Shown: positions 16,954 through 27,462, counted from the first letter of the stretch. The stretch is DNA of 40,609 nt from JBDLSY01 sp041170585 (GCA_041170585.1 JBEDNN010000003.1:1-40609); one strand, 5' to 3'. A program made the numbers and translations. The notes: generated by a model from the letters alone, not told the origin.

Positions 16954-19128
16954 TTACTGTCCGTTCAGCTGTATATAAATTTTCTTTGCCAAAGTATCAG
17001 AGATACCATCAACAGTTGCTAAATCTTCGCAAGTAGCCTGTTCAACTCCACTTATACCACCAAAACGAGATAATAATGCTTTACGTCGTTTAGGACCAAT
17101 ACCTTCAATATGCTCTAAGCTACTAGTATTACGTGTTTTAGCCCGTTTCGAACGCATACCCGTAATTGCAAAGCGATGTGCTTCATCACGAATCAATGCC
17201 AATAACATCAATGCTGGACTATCATGTGGTAAATTTAGTGGTAATCGTCCATCAGCGAATATTAAAGTCTCCAAACCAACCTTTCTCCCTTCGCCTTTAG
17301 ATATTCCCACAATGCGATGAAGCTGTGTGCTTAATCCTAAGGCAATAAATACGGCCTTTGCTATAGCTACCTGCCCTATACCGCCATCAATTAATACTAT
17401 ATCAGGCAAACGAGGGATTTCCATTGCTGCTATACGGCCATAATAACGCATTAATACTTGATTCATTGCAGCATAATCATCACCTGATTTAATATTGATA
17501 ATATTAAAACGCTTATATTGTTTGACCTGTAAACTAATTTTTTCAAATACAACACAACTACCTTGAGTTGCTTCACCCGAAGTATGACTAATATCAAAAC
17601 ACTCAATACGAATATTTGTTATATCTTCTTGTATATCTTCTTGTACATCTTTTTGTATATCTTTTTTACCTATATTTAATTTTATACTTGAGTTTAAATT
17701 TAAAAGTATTGCTAACTGTTTTAAACGATTAAATAATATATTTTTTTCACTTAAAAAACGTGCTGCCGCCATTTCAGCGTTACGTACTGCTTGCTCCAAC
17801 CATAAACGACGCGCACCTTGCGGTTTTTGTAAAATTATTACAGAATGACCGGCTCGTTCGCTTAATAAAGATTGTAATAATAATTTATTATGTACGGTTA
17901 AATAGTTATTATTACCACTATTTTTTACATTTTTATTGTTTATAGTAGTATCATTTATAGTATCATTTACAGTATCATTTGTAATATCATTTATAGTATC
18001 ATTTATTAGTAAATTATTATTATTTTTAATCTCTATTTTATTTATTACTTGCTCCGACTCAATACCTAAATTAATAATTAATACTGAAGGCATTGTTAAA
18101 CCCGTCCCATCATAATGGTGAGTAATAAATGCTTCTAATACTTCAGATAAACTGGCTTGTTCAGCGTGTGCTGGACGATAAGGTCTATCACCTAAATGTT
18201 TGCCATCACGCACCATAGCAAGGTTTAATACAACTAAGCCTGATACTTTAATTAAAGCAATAATATCTACATTTTGCTTGCCTTGATTATCCATCACTTG
18301 TTGATGTTGTAGCTTAGACAATGCGGCCATTTGGTCACGTATAACTGCGGCTTGTTCAAACGCATAGTCTTGTGCATAACGGTTCATTTTATTGGCTAAC
18401 TCATCCAACACATCTTGAGTCTTACCTTGTAAAAATCGCATCGCATTGTTCACATCAAGGCGATAATTTTCAGTATCAATTAAACCAACACAAGGTGCAG
18501 AACAGCGACCAATCTGATGTTGTAAACAAGCTCTAGTACGATGAGCAAAAAAACTATCTGTACAATTTCGCAGTAAAAATATTTTTTGCAATAATATAAT
18601 TGTTTCTTTAACCGCCCAACCACTAGGATAAGGCCCAAAATAATTAGCTTTTTTATCTAACACTCCCCGATAATAAGTCATACGTGGAAACTGATGCAGC
18701 GTAAAACGAAGCAATGGATACGACTTATCATCGCGAAATACAATGTTATAACGCGGGTTTAATGCTTTGATTAAATTGTTTTCTAATAGCAACGCTTCAG
18801 CTTCTGAACGAGTAACCGTAATTTCTATACGAACTATTTTTGCTACCATTAAGGCAATACGAGAACTAGGCAATTGTTTAGCAAAATAACTGTTGACTCT
18901 ATTTTTTAAATTTTTTGCTTTACCGACATACAATACAGTATCCTGTTTATCAATATGACGATAAACACCTGGGGTAGAGGGTAAATTTTCTAAAAAATGT
19001 GCTAAATCAAACGGTGTCGCTTGATTATTATTAATATTATCATATGCTGGAATAACACTGTCTAAGGTCATTGCAGGTTCACTATAGGGTTTAATCGGTT
19101 TAGGTTTTTTAGTTAATTTAGATAACAC
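16954..19128 (-). CDS. uvrC: Excinuclease ABC subunit C
   Basis: UvrC makes both incisions in nucleotide excision repair. In order: GIY-YIG domain (PGVYRHIDKQDTVLYVGKAKNL, about 54-75), zinc-like Cys cluster around CLQHQIGRCSAPC, UVR motif (about 230-265), the RNase H-like nuclease with catalytic Asp in ECFDISHT (about 509), LIDGGIGQ and RDEAHRFA, and a tandem helix-hairpin-helix at the C-terminus. It is 724 aa against about 610 in E. coli. The excess is a 35-residue N-terminal extension and two low-complexity inserts, (NDTI)n at about 374-394 and a (Q/K)(E/K)D(I/V)-rich one at about 487-502, just before the catalytic DISHT. Both inserts are encoded by exact 12-base tandem repeats. The domain motifs are intact, so activity is likely retained. 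Confidence 0.95.
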   Translation of the reverse strand: MLSKLTKKPKPIKPYSEPAMTLDSVIPAYDNINNNQATPFDLAHFLENLPSTPGVYRHIDKQDTVLYVGKAKNLKNRVNSYFAKQLPSSRIALMVAKIVRIEITVTRSEAEALLLENNLIKALNPRYNIVFRDDKSYPLLRFTLHQFPRMTYYRGVLDKKANYFGPYPSGWAVKETIILLQKIFLLRNCTDSFFAHRTRACLQHQIGRCSAPCVGLIDTENYRLDVNNAMRFLQGKTQDVLDELANKMNRYAQDYAFEQAAVIRDQMAALSKLQHQQVMDNQGKQNVDIIALIKVSGLVVLNLAMVRDGKHLGDRPYRPAHAEQASLSEVLEAFITHHYDGTGLTMPSVLIINLGIESEQVINKIEIKNNNNLLINDTINDITNDTVNDTINDTTINNKNVKNSGNNNYLTVHNKLLLQSLLSERAGHSVIILQKPQGARRLWLEQAVRNAEMAAARFLSEKNILFNRLKQLAILLNLNSSIKLNIGKKDIQKDVQEDIQEDITNIRIECFDISHTSGEATQGSCVVFEKISLQVKQYKRFNIINIKSGDDYAAMNQVLMRYYGRIAAMEIPRLPDIVLIDGGIGQVAIAKAVFIALGLSTQLHRIVGISKGEGRKVGLETLIFADGRLPLNLPHDSPALMLLALIRDEAHRFAITGMRSKRAKTRNTSSLEHIEGIGPKRRKALLSRFGGISGVEQATCEDLATVDGISDTLAKKIYIQLNGQ
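17621..17668. repeat. 12-base in-frame repeat inside uvrC (4 copies)
   Basis: Four head-to-tail 12-mers of the type ATATCTTCTTGT (plus strand), encoding DIQ/DV-E-type tetrapeptides a few residues before the second nuclease domain. Confidence 0.9.
17947..18006. repeat. 12-base in-frame repeat inside uvrC (5 copies)
   Basis: Five 12-mers of the type AGTATCATTTAT (plus strand), encoding (NDTI/NDTV) tetrapeptides in the linker between the UVR region and the C-terminal nuclease. The unit is nearly the same as that in the histidine kinase array at 31993-32136. Confidence 0.9.
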
Positions 19129-19194
19129 GACTTAATATAATTTGATATGACTTAATATATATTATATAACTTGATATAATATAATTTAATGCAT

Positions 19195-19249
19195 TACAAT
19201 ATAACTACAATATAACTACAATATAACTACAATATAACTATAATATAAT
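19195..19249. repeat. 11-base tandem repeat between the ABC exporter and uvrC
   Basis: Five copies of TACAATATAAC (last copy degenerate, TATAATATAAT) in the 136-base gap upstream of uvrC on the minus strand. Confidence 0.9.
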
Positions 19250-19264
19250 TATAGACAAAACATT

Positions 19265-21112
19265 TTATATTCGTTTTGATAGGTATTCAGTATCACCTTG
19301 TTGTTTCGCCCAAAGATCAGCAAAATAACTGGGAGTTTTAAGTAATTCCTCAAAACTGCCCGCTTCTATTACTTTGCCTGCGTCCATCACAATAATTTTA
19401 TCGGCATCTACAATAGTTGACAGTCGGTGAGCAATCACTAAAGTGGTACGATTTTTAGAAATGTCTTTTAGTTGCTGCTGAATATTTGCTTCAGTATGAC
19501 TGTCTAAAGCTGAAGTGGCTTCGTCTAAAATCAAAATGGCTGGATTTTTTAAGACAGTTCTCGCAATGGCTACCCGCTGCTTTTCGCCGCCGCTTAATTT
19601 TAAGCCACGCTCACCCACCATTGTGTTATAGCCTTGTGGCAAACACATAATAAAATCATGAATATGTGCTGTTTTAGCAGCCTGTTCAATGTCTAGTTGA
19701 GTACATTCTGGCTGACCATAAGCAATGTTATAGCCAATAGTATCATTAAATAAAACAGTATCTTGCGGCACAATACCGATTGCACGGCGTAAGCTGTCTT
19801 GTGTTACTTGATTAATCGCTTGCCCATCAATATAAATTTGACCCTTTTGTACATCATAAAAACGAAATAATAAGCGTGCTAAAGTACTTTTTCCTGCACC
19901 GCTGGCACCCACAATCGCACATACAGTACCCGCAGCCACTGTTAAATTAAGTGTTTGTAAAATGGGGCGGTAATTAGGATTATTTTTGTTCGCGTCATAG
20001 GCAAAATCAACCCTTTCAAATTCAATTGCCCCACCCTTTAAGAGTAAATTGGGTGCATTGGGTATATCTTGTACCTCACGTTCAGCTTTAAGCAAAGTAA
20101 ATAAACGTTCCATATCCGTCAGCGACTGTTTAATTTCGCGGTATATGACACCTAAAAAATTGAGAGGAATATACATTTGAATTAAAAAGGCATTGACTAG
20201 GACTAAATCACCTAAAGTCATCTGCCCCGCCTGTACACCGACGACAGCACGCCACACCATTAAAGTTAAGGCAATACCAATAATTAATTGTTGCCCAATA
20301 TTTAAAATATTTAAACCTTGTTGGCTACGAATCGCGGCTTGTTCGCTATCAGCCAATATTTCGTCATAACGCTTGACCTCCCAAGATTCATTGCCAAAAT
20401 ATTTAACCGTTTCAAAGTTTAGTAAACTGTCTACCGCACGGCTTTGAGCTTTGGTTTCTAAATCATTCCACGCTCGGCGCATGTGGGTTCGCCAATTAGT
20501 AATTTTGACGGTGTACTGGCTGTACACCACAACACTGACCATAACAATGACACTAAACTCCCACGAATATGCCCAAGACAAGTAGCCAATCACTAAGGCA
20601 AACTCAACCAATGTCGGCACAATATTATACAAAGTAAAGTTGATTAAACTACTAATACCACGTACACCATGGTCAATTTCACGGGTTACTTGCCCTGTAC
20701 GGCGGCTTAAATGAAAACGTAATGACAGTTCATGTAACCGCATAAAAGTTGCTTTAGCCAAAGTACGTGTAGTACTTTGTGTCACGTGAATAAACAAAAA
20801 TTCACGTAATTCAGTAAATAGTGAAGTTGAAAAACGCAATGCCCCGTAAGCGATAACTAAAGCTAAAGGTGCAAAACTTAACGGATTCAGTGATTCTGTA
20901 TTTATATTTAAACCATCAACTAATCTTTTGAGTACAAGCGGCACAGAAACAACTGCTAATTTGGCTAAAATTAGGCAAATAATAGCTGCTAATACCCGCC
21001 CTTTATGCTGCCATACATAAGGTAGTAGCTCTAAAATAACCCGCCAATCATTGTGATTAGGTAATTTTTTTAAATCATTAGGGGCATCAGATGGGCGGGC
21101 ATAGTGTCGCAT
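19265..21112 (-). CDS. ABC exporter, Atm1/HMT1-like half-transporter
   Basis: A fused membrane and ATPase half-transporter of 615 aa. Six membrane helices occupy about 35-320, followed by the nucleotide-binding domain with Walker A GASGAGKST (about 399-407), signature LSGGEKQRVAIAR (about 505) and Walker B/D-loop LILDEATSALDS. Segments such as TRTLAKATFMRLHELSLRFHL and RQTGQVTREIDHG-like 'RRTGQVTREIDHGVRGIS' are typical of the Atm1/ABCB7/HMT1 branch, which exports glutathione-linked sulfur or metal conjugates. Bacterial members act in metal detoxification, which would fit the metal-efflux cluster 2 kb away, but this is inference. Its ATG is 14 bases after the metG stop, so the two are probably one transcript. 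Confidence 0.88.
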   Translation of the reverse strand: MRHYARPSDAPNDLKKLPNHNDWRVILELLPYVWQHKGRVLAAIICLILAKLAVVSVPLVLKRLVDGLNINTESLNPLSFAPLALVIAYGALRFSTSLFTELREFLFIHVTQSTTRTLAKATFMRLHELSLRFHLSRRTGQVTREIDHGVRGISSLINFTLYNIVPTLVEFALVIGYLSWAYSWEFSVIVMVSVVVYSQYTVKITNWRTHMRRAWNDLETKAQSRAVDSLLNFETVKYFGNESWEVKRYDEILADSEQAAIRSQQGLNILNIGQQLIIGIALTLMVWRAVVGVQAGQMTLGDLVLVNAFLIQMYIPLNFLGVIYREIKQSLTDMERLFTLLKAEREVQDIPNAPNLLLKGGAIEFERVDFAYDANKNNPNYRPILQTLNLTVAAGTVCAIVGASGAGKSTLARLLFRFYDVQKGQIYIDGQAINQVTQDSLRRAIGIVPQDTVLFNDTIGYNIAYGQPECTQLDIEQAAKTAHIHDFIMCLPQGYNTMVGERGLKLSGGEKQRVAIARTVLKNPAILILDEATSALDSHTEANIQQQLKDISKNRTTLVIAHRLSTIVDADKIIVMDAGKVIEAGSFEELLKTPSYFADLWAKQQGDTEYLSKRI

Positions 21113-21126
21113 AAGTTCTATTTAAT

Positions 21127-23193
21127 TTAATTAATTCGCATACCAGCGACTGCACCAATTGTCGGTTCTAAAATATATATACCTTTATCATCTTGACCAC
21201 TAGCAGCTAATACCATTGCCTCACTGACACCAAATTTCATAGTTCTAGGTGCAAGGTTAGCGACTACTACCGTTAGTTTACCAATGAGTGTTTCCGGTTG
21301 ATAAGCACTGGCAATACCACTGAAAACAGTACGGGTATGGTCTTCGCCTACATCTAAGGTTAAACGTAATAATTTTTTTGAGCCTACAACAGCTTCACAA
21401 TGGATAATTTTAGCTACACGTAAATCTACCTTAGCAAAATCATCAATGCTAATTCTGGGTGCAATCTCTACTGTACTTGATGTAGCAGCGGGTGTGGGCA
21501 ACTCTGTTTTTTCTGCGGTGACTGATGTTTCAAATAAAGCATCTAATTGTTTAATATCAACCCGTTGCATTAAGTGTTGATATTGACCAATCACGTGATT
21601 TTCTGGCAGTAAATTGGCTGCATTTGACCAGTTTAAGGATTCACAGTTTAAAAAAGATTCGGCCTGTATTGCTAAATTGGGTAGTACAGGTTTTAAACAA
21701 GCCGCAAGGACTTTAAAGGCTTGGATACTGCTTGTTCCTACTTGTGCAGCAGCAACAACTTCACCTGCTTTTATTAATTTCCAAGGAGCAGCAGTGTCAA
21801 ATTCTGCATTTATTTTATCGGCATAAGCCATGATGTCACGCAATGCTTTGCTATATTCACGGCCTTCAAAATATTGCTGACACACTTGTATTAATGTAAC
21901 AGCACTGGCATCTTGTACGGTCGCTACTAGCGTATTATTAGGAATAAACTTGACTGCACGGCTGGCAATATTAACAAATTTTCCAATTAAATCACTGTTT
22001 ACACGCAGCATAAAGTCATCAGCATTAAAATCAATATCTTCATTTTTTGCCGATAATTTAGCTGCAAGGTAATAGCGTAACCATTCTGGATTCATACCTA
22101 GAGTTAAATATTTAAGCGGGTCTAATCCAGTACCACGGCTTTTACTCATTTTTTCACCTTTATTAATGGTTAAAAAACCATGAACAAAAATATTGTCAGG
22201 CGTTTTTCGCCCACTAAAATGCAGCATAGCTGGCCAAAACAGAGTATGAAAAGTAACAATGTCTTTACCAATAAAGTGATACTGCTCTAAATTAGGATTA
22301 GCCATATACTTATCATAGGCATTTATATCACCACTGCGTTTAGTCAATAAGTGTTTGAGTGAAGCTAAATAACCAACAGGTGCATCAAGCCACACATAAA
22401 AATACTTACCAGGGGCATCAGGAATTTCAATTCCAAAATAAGGAGCGTCGCGTGAAATATCCCAATCATTTAAACCCGTGCTAGTTGTTCCGTCAGCATT
22501 ACAACGTGTACTAAACCACTCTTTTACTTTATTGGCCACTTCGGGTTGAAGTTTACCGTCTTGAGTCCAATTTTCTAAAAATTGAACACAGCGCGAGTCA
22601 GACAGTTTGAAAAAATAATGTTCAGACGATTTTAAAACTGGGGCTGCCCCGCTTAAAGTAGAGCGAGGATTCACTAAATCAGTGGGCGAATAAACAGCCC
22701 CACACTGTTCACAGTTATCACCGTATTGGTCTTTTGCACCACATTTCGGACAATCGCCTTTAATATACCTATCAGCTAAAAACATACCTTTTTCAAGGTC
22801 ATAAAACTGTTCAATCGTTTTAGTATCAATGAATCCTGCTTGGTGTAAGTCTCGGTATATTTGTTGTGCTAATTCAGTATTTTCGGGTGATTCAGTAGAA
22901 TGCCAATGATCAAAGCCAATATAAAATCCATCTAAATAAGCTTTTCGTCCTTTAGCAATGTCTGCAACAAAGGCTTGTGCAGTGATACCTTGTTTTTCGG
23001 CGGCAATCATAATGGGTGCACCATGGGCATCATCTGCCCCTACAAAATTAACCGTATGTCCACCCATACGTTGATGACGAACCCAAATATCAGCTTGAAT
23101 ATACTCCATAATATGACCAATATGGAAAGAACCATTGGCATAAGGCAAAGCGGTAGTAACAAATAATTGACGGGGTGATAAAGATTGATTCAT
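21127..23193 (-). CDS. metG: Methionyl-tRNA synthetase
   Basis: Class I synthetase charging tRNA-Met. The Rossmann signature PYANGSFHIGH (HIGH at 24-27), zinc-binding knuckles CPKCGAKDQYGDNCEQCG (about 143-161), KMSKS (about 348-352) and the anticodon-binding helical domain are present. A C-terminal EMAP-like tRNA-binding domain begins near 580 (IDDFAKVDLRVAKI), which gives dimeric MetRS. Length 688 is normal for this form. It starts an apparent two-gene operon with the ABC exporter. The 173-base gap upstream holds a run of degenerate TAA/TAG/TAC triplets and no clear promoter. Confidence 0.97.
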   Translation of the reverse strand: MNQSLSPRQLFVTTALPYANGSFHIGHIMEYIQADIWVRHQRMGGHTVNFVGADDAHGAPIMIAAEKQGITAQAFVADIAKGRKAYLDGFYIGFDHWHSTESPENTELAQQIYRDLHQAGFIDTKTIEQFYDLEKGMFLADRYIKGDCPKCGAKDQYGDNCEQCGAVYSPTDLVNPRSTLSGAAPVLKSSEHYFFKLSDSRCVQFLENWTQDGKLQPEVANKVKEWFSTRCNADGTTSTGLNDWDISRDAPYFGIEIPDAPGKYFYVWLDAPVGYLASLKHLLTKRSGDINAYDKYMANPNLEQYHFIGKDIVTFHTLFWPAMLHFSGRKTPDNIFVHGFLTINKGEKMSKSRGTGLDPLKYLTLGMNPEWLRYYLAAKLSAKNEDIDFNADDFMLRVNSDLIGKFVNIASRAVKFIPNNTLVATVQDASAVTLIQVCQQYFEGREYSKALRDIMAYADKINAEFDTAAPWKLIKAGEVVAAAQVGTSSIQAFKVLAACLKPVLPNLAIQAESFLNCESLNWSNAANLLPENHVIGQYQHLMQRVDIKQLDALFETSVTAEKTELPTPAATSSTVEIAPRISIDDFAKVDLRVAKIIHCEAVVGSKKLLRLTLDVGEDHTRTVFSGIASAYQPETLIGKLTVVVANLAPRTMKFGVSEAMVLAASGQDDKGIYILEPTIGAVAGMRIN

Positions 23194-23366
23194 AGGCTAA
23201 AAAGTAAGGTATTCACGGTAAAACAGATAACTATAATAATAACAGTAATAGTAGTAGTGATAGTAGTAACAGCAATCAATAATAAATAATAAGTGCAGTG
23301 GTAATTGTTAATTGTATCCCACACTTTCACGAAAATTACCACTATCACTCTTATAGATTTATAGGC

Positions 23367-26300
23367 TTATATTTTACTTTTTTTAAAAATATGATAAAAC
23401 CACAAAGGTGTCATAAAACTATCAATTAAAGTGCTGGTGAGTAAACCGCCAATAATGACTACAGCAACAGGATATAGAATTTCACTACCTGCTTGATATT
23501 TTTGCAATAATACAGGCAACAATGCTAAACTAGCCGTTAAAGCAGTCATTAATACAGGACTTAATCTGTCTTTTGCACCTTGTATAATCAACCCTTGATT
23601 AAAAGTCATACCTTCTTCTATCATTGTCAAATAATGGCTAATCTTTAAAATACCATTGCGACTAGAGATACCAGCTAAGGTTATAAACCCAACCATTGCA
23701 GCAATAGACAACGGGGTAGACGTAATATATAACAAGGCAACTGCCCCAAGCATAGCAAACGGTATATTTGACATAGTCAAGGCAACCCATAACCAGTTTT
23801 TATACAAGTGATATAAAATACCCACGACACCTAATAAAGCTAAAAAGGCTAAACCACCAATTGTATAGCTTGCCTGATTTTTTGCTTGGTGCTGACCTTC
23901 AAACTTAATAAAGTAACCTGTGGGCAAACTATGTGTATCAATAATGTGTTGTACATTATTGGCTACTGTGGACAAAGACGATTGATTTTCATCTATATTT
24001 GCACTGATAATAATACGTCTTTGACCATTTTCTTGTTGAATTTGATTAATACTTTCACCAAAATTGATATTGGCTAATTGTTGCAATGCAATTAAACCTT
24101 TGGGCGTTTCAATCATCATATTATTTAAATCATTGATATCTTTAGTATCAATTTTTAAAACCATACTAAATGTTTGTTTACTATTTTGATTATTAATAAT
24201 TTGATTAATATTGTCTCCATTAAGTAGGTCTTGTATTTGTTTAAATAAATGTGCCTCACTAATACCGTAAGTATCAGCCTGCGACTTTATAGTAATAAAT
24301 ATATGGGGTACATTGCGTTGTTTTTCTAAATTAACTTCTACTATACCCGGTATAGATTTAAGCTTATTTTGTAACTGAAGTGCTTGCTCTTTTAAGATAT
24401 CAGTATTAGCACCAAATATTTTTATAGCAATCGGTGAGCGTACACCAGACAATAAGTGATCAATACGGTGTGATATAGGCTGTCCAATAGTCATACTCCC
24501 ATCATAGTCTTCAAAGACACCCCGTATATCTGAAAATATTTTCTGAGTCTGTATATAAGGGATATCTTCTTTGATTTTTACATCAAACTCTGATACATGT
24601 ACACCTTCAGCGTGCTCATCTAATTCAGCACGTCCACTACGCACACCAATATACTCTATACCAGTTATTTTTAATAATTTTTGTTGAATACTATTTACTG
24701 TTTCTACGTTAGCACTTAATGCTGTGCCAGGTTGCATTCTAAAATCTAATAGTATACTTCCTTCATTAAAAGTAGGTAAAAAACTTTTAGGAATAAAAAC
24801 TATTCCTATAATGGCAGCGATTAAAATAAGTATTAATGTGGTAGTTAATAATTTAATTTTATTAAAACATTTTTCTAAAATACTGGCATAAATATTCTGC
24901 AACCCAGTTAAATATTTAGGGTGTTCACACTTTATTTTAGGTACAATATAATAACTTAATACGGGTGTAACGGTCATTGCCACAAATAAAGAAGATAATA
25001 TAGATACAATATAAGCAATACCTAATGGCGTAAATAATTTACCTTCCATATTAGGTAAAAACAATAAAGGTAAAAATACGATAATAATAATTAAAGTGGC
25101 ATATAGTACACTTCCTCTTACTTCTAAACAAGCCGATTGAATCAATTTTATCAACGCTGTAGGAGTAAAAAACTCATTTGTTTTTTTAGCTAATTTATAA
25201 CGCCTTGTAATGTTTTCTAAATCAACTACTGCATCATCAACTAATTCACCAATACTAATCGCTAGCCCACCTAAAGTCATTGTATTAATACTCAATCCAA
25301 ACTGTTTAAAGCATAAAAAAGTAATTAATATAGACAATGGTAATGCTGTCAAAGTAACAACAGTAGAGCGAAAATTACCTAAAAATAACCACACAATAAC
25401 GGCGACGATACCTGCAGCATTTATTAACTTATGGCTTAGATTATTAATAGATTTATTAATAAAATCTGCCTGTTTAAAAGTAATGACTGGTGTATCAATC
25501 ATATTAGGTTTATTGTCTGATAATTCTTTAATCGCTGCTTCTAATTGCGTGGTTAAAGTCAAAGTATCTGCATCTGGTTGCTTTTGAACACCAATAATAA
25601 CTGCAGGTTTACCATTAAACATAGCATCGCCTCGTTTAATTTTTGGAGCAAAAAATACATCAGCCAATGCGTACAAAGGCATTGTTTGATTATTAGCTAT
25701 TTGAATCGGTGTATTTTTTAAACTATATAAATCTTGTTTAGCTAAGTTTTGTATAACCCATTCTTTATTATCTATCGTCAAAAAACCCGCACTGCCACTT
25801 TTACCAAAATAACTCAATTGTTGCTTTAAATTTTCCAAACTAATACCCGCATTACTTAAAGCATTTAAATTAGGTGTTATTCTATATTGCCTCACTAACC
25901 CACCTATGGGTGTAATTTGTGCAACACCTTTGATACTCAACAGACGAGGTCTCACAACAAAATCAGCATACTCTCTTGCTTGCATACTATTTTCCATACT
26001 GTCTAAATCAGGAGTATCATTAATTGGTAAAGCAATTAACATAACCTCACCCATAATAGAACTAATCGGTGCTAAACTAGGCTGTACATCATTGGGCAGT
26101 TGATTTTTTAACATCATTAAACGTTCAGTAACTATTTGACGTAACTGATATATATCTTGCCCATATTCAAAATTTAAATAAATAACACTTAATCCTAAAG
26201 TAGAAGTTGACCGTATACTACTTAGACCATTTAAACCATTTAATTGCGTTTGAATAACGTTAGTTATTTGTTGCTCAACCTCTAATGCAGATTTACCACC

Positions 26301-26474
26301 TGCTTCTGTCATTAAAGTAATCGTTGGTTTATTTAAATTAGGTAGTACATCAACTGTAGTATGCTTTGCTACAAATAACCCTAGTATCGCTATGATTGAT
26401 GCTAGTAATAATGTCAATATTTTATATTGAAGTGATACACTCACAATTTTAGAAAATAGATTATTTAACATCAT
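23367..26474 (-). CDS. Heavy-metal efflux RND transporter (CzcA/CusA family)
   Basis: The inner-membrane pump of a tripartite efflux system. At 1035 aa it has the RND plan: TM1 near 17-35, TM2-6 at about 350-505, TM7 near 540, TM8-12 at about 880-1020, with two periplasmic porter domains. The family marks NFEYGQDIYQLRQIVTERL and GMTVRMQ-like porter residues fit the heavy-metal (HME) branch. In TM4 the charged motif is SIGELVDDAVVDLEN (Glu410, Asp413, Asp414, Asp418, Glu419), richer in acids than the CusA form, so the metal is more likely divalent, but I cannot name it. The gene overlaps the adaptor gene by 14 bases, showing translational coupling. Confidence 0.88.
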   Translation of the reverse strand: MMLNNLFSKIVSVSLQYKILTLLLASIIAILGLFVAKHTTVDVLPNLNKPTITLMTEAGGKSALEVEQQITNVIQTQLNGLNGLSSIRSTSTLGLSVIYLNFEYGQDIYQLRQIVTERLMMLKNQLPNDVQPSLAPISSIMGEVMLIALPINDTPDLDSMENSMQAREYADFVVRPRLLSIKGVAQITPIGGLVRQYRITPNLNALSNAGISLENLKQQLSYFGKSGSAGFLTIDNKEWVIQNLAKQDLYSLKNTPIQIANNQTMPLYALADVFFAPKIKRGDAMFNGKPAVIIGVQKQPDADTLTLTTQLEAAIKELSDNKPNMIDTPVITFKQADFINKSINNLSHKLINAAGIVAVIVWLFLGNFRSTVVTLTALPLSILITFLCFKQFGLSINTMTLGGLAISIGELVDDAVVDLENITRRYKLAKKTNEFFTPTALIKLIQSACLEVRGSVLYATLIIIIVFLPLLFLPNMEGKLFTPLGIAYIVSILSSLFVAMTVTPVLSYYIVPKIKCEHPKYLTGLQNIYASILEKCFNKIKLLTTTLILILIAAIIGIVFIPKSFLPTFNEGSILLDFRMQPGTALSANVETVNSIQQKLLKITGIEYIGVRSGRAELDEHAEGVHVSEFDVKIKEDIPYIQTQKIFSDIRGVFEDYDGSMTIGQPISHRIDHLLSGVRSPIAIKIFGANTDILKEQALQLQNKLKSIPGIVEVNLEKQRNVPHIFITIKSQADTYGISEAHLFKQIQDLLNGDNINQIINNQNSKQTFSMVLKIDTKDINDLNNMMIETPKGLIALQQLANINFGESINQIQQENGQRRIIISANIDENQSSLSTVANNVQHIIDTHSLPTGYFIKFEGQHQAKNQASYTIGGLAFLALLGVVGILYHLYKNWLWVALTMSNIPFAMLGAVALLYITSTPLSIAAMVGFITLAGISSRNGILKISHYLTMIEEGMTFNQGLIIQGAKDRLSPVLMTALTASLALLPVLLQKYQAGSEILYPVAVVIIGGLLTSTLIDSFMTPLWFYHIFKKSKI

Positions 26475-27423
26475 TAACTCCTAAAGAATTTATGTAGACA
26501 TTAACAATTAATGATTGACCTATAATAAAATTGATATCACTAAGTATATTTTTATCAGCCAATTTAAATCTAAGAGTTATACTATTTTTATTATTTAATT
26601 CAGATATAAATGGTATATATCCTAAATATAGTAATGGTATTTTTTCATTGCCTTTTAATAGAAATGCTTTAGTATCTTTTTTTAAATTAAAATTATTATC
26701 AGTTAAGTAATACTCTGCTTGAATTTCAATACTGTTTTGATTAATAGGTGTTATTTGTAATAACTCATTTTGAGTATTAATTATTTTATTAGTATTTAAA
26801 ATACTATGGGTTACCATACCTGTTATGGGTGCAACTAAGGCAGCTTCTTTTTTTGTATTAATTTTTAAAGATTTTATTTGCTTTTGGAGTGTATCAAGCA
26901 TTATACTTGCCTCATCAATATCTTTTTTAGCAACTAATTCAGGAATTAATTGATAACGTTTTAATTTATTTTTTTGCTGCTGTATATCACCCGCTAAAGT
27001 AATATATTGATTATCTTGGTTTATTTTTTCAAGTGGTGTTAATACTGCTTGAACAGTACCTAATATCTGTCCTTTTTTAAGTATTTGTCCTAATATGATT
27101 GGTTTATTTAATTTTAACAGGCCATCAAATGGACTAAATAAATATGCAATACTATTAGCATTGGCAACTACTTTGGCATTTAATCTAGTAAATGATTCTG
27201 TTGTACCATTATTAATAATATTCATATAATTATTGCTGTCTAAAGATTTGATTGGCGGTACTATTTGAGGTACTACTTGTATTATTTTTTTACTTGCATC
27301 ATTTTTATGCTTAGTAATGACTTCGCCGTGGTCGTGATCGTCTTCGCCACCTGCATACGCAAATGATATTAATAAGTATAATACGTAAAATACTATTTTA
27401 GAGATAAAGTTATTCTTTTTCAT
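26461..27423 (-). CDS. Periplasmic adaptor (membrane fusion) protein, CzcB/CusB-like
   Basis: The 320-aa protein has a signal peptide (residues 1-25, ending SFAYA) and then an acidic His-rich stretch, GGEDDHDHGEVITKH, a likely metal-binding segment in the mature N-terminus. The barrel-sandwich half-motifs are visible: VAYLFSPFDGLLKLNKPIILGQILKKGQ-like (split lipoyl, residues about 90-118) and AALVAPITGMVTHSI (about 190-205), flanking a short helical hairpin. It is shorter than typical CzcB (about 500 aa), lacking the long C-terminal domain. The gene overlaps the RND gene. Its ATG is directly preceded by the 7-mer array at 27425-27462 with no Shine-Dalgarno sequence visible. Confidence 0.83.
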   Translation of the reverse strand: MKKNNFISKIVFYVLYLLISFAYAGGEDDHDHGEVITKHKNDASKKIIQVVPQIVPPIKSLDSNNYMNIINNGTTESFTRLNAKVVANANSIAYLFSPFDGLLKLNKPIILGQILKKGQILGTVQAVLTPLEKINQDNQYITLAGDIQQQKNKLKRYQLIPELVAKKDIDEASIMLDTLQKQIKSLKINTKKEAALVAPITGMVTHSILNTNKIINTQNELLQITPINQNSIEIQAEYYLTDNNFNLKKDTKAFLLKGNEKIPLLYLGYIPFISELNNKNSITLRFKLADKNILSDINFIIGQSLIVNVYINSLGVNDVK

Positions 27424-27424
27424 A

Positions 27425-27462
27425 ATTATTGATTATTGATTATTGATTATTGATTATTGATT
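27425..27462. repeat. 7-base tandem repeat upstream of the adaptor gene
   Basis: Five and a half copies of ATTATTG begin two bases before the start codon. The array differs from the bamD/glmM unit by one base. Confidence 0.9.
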
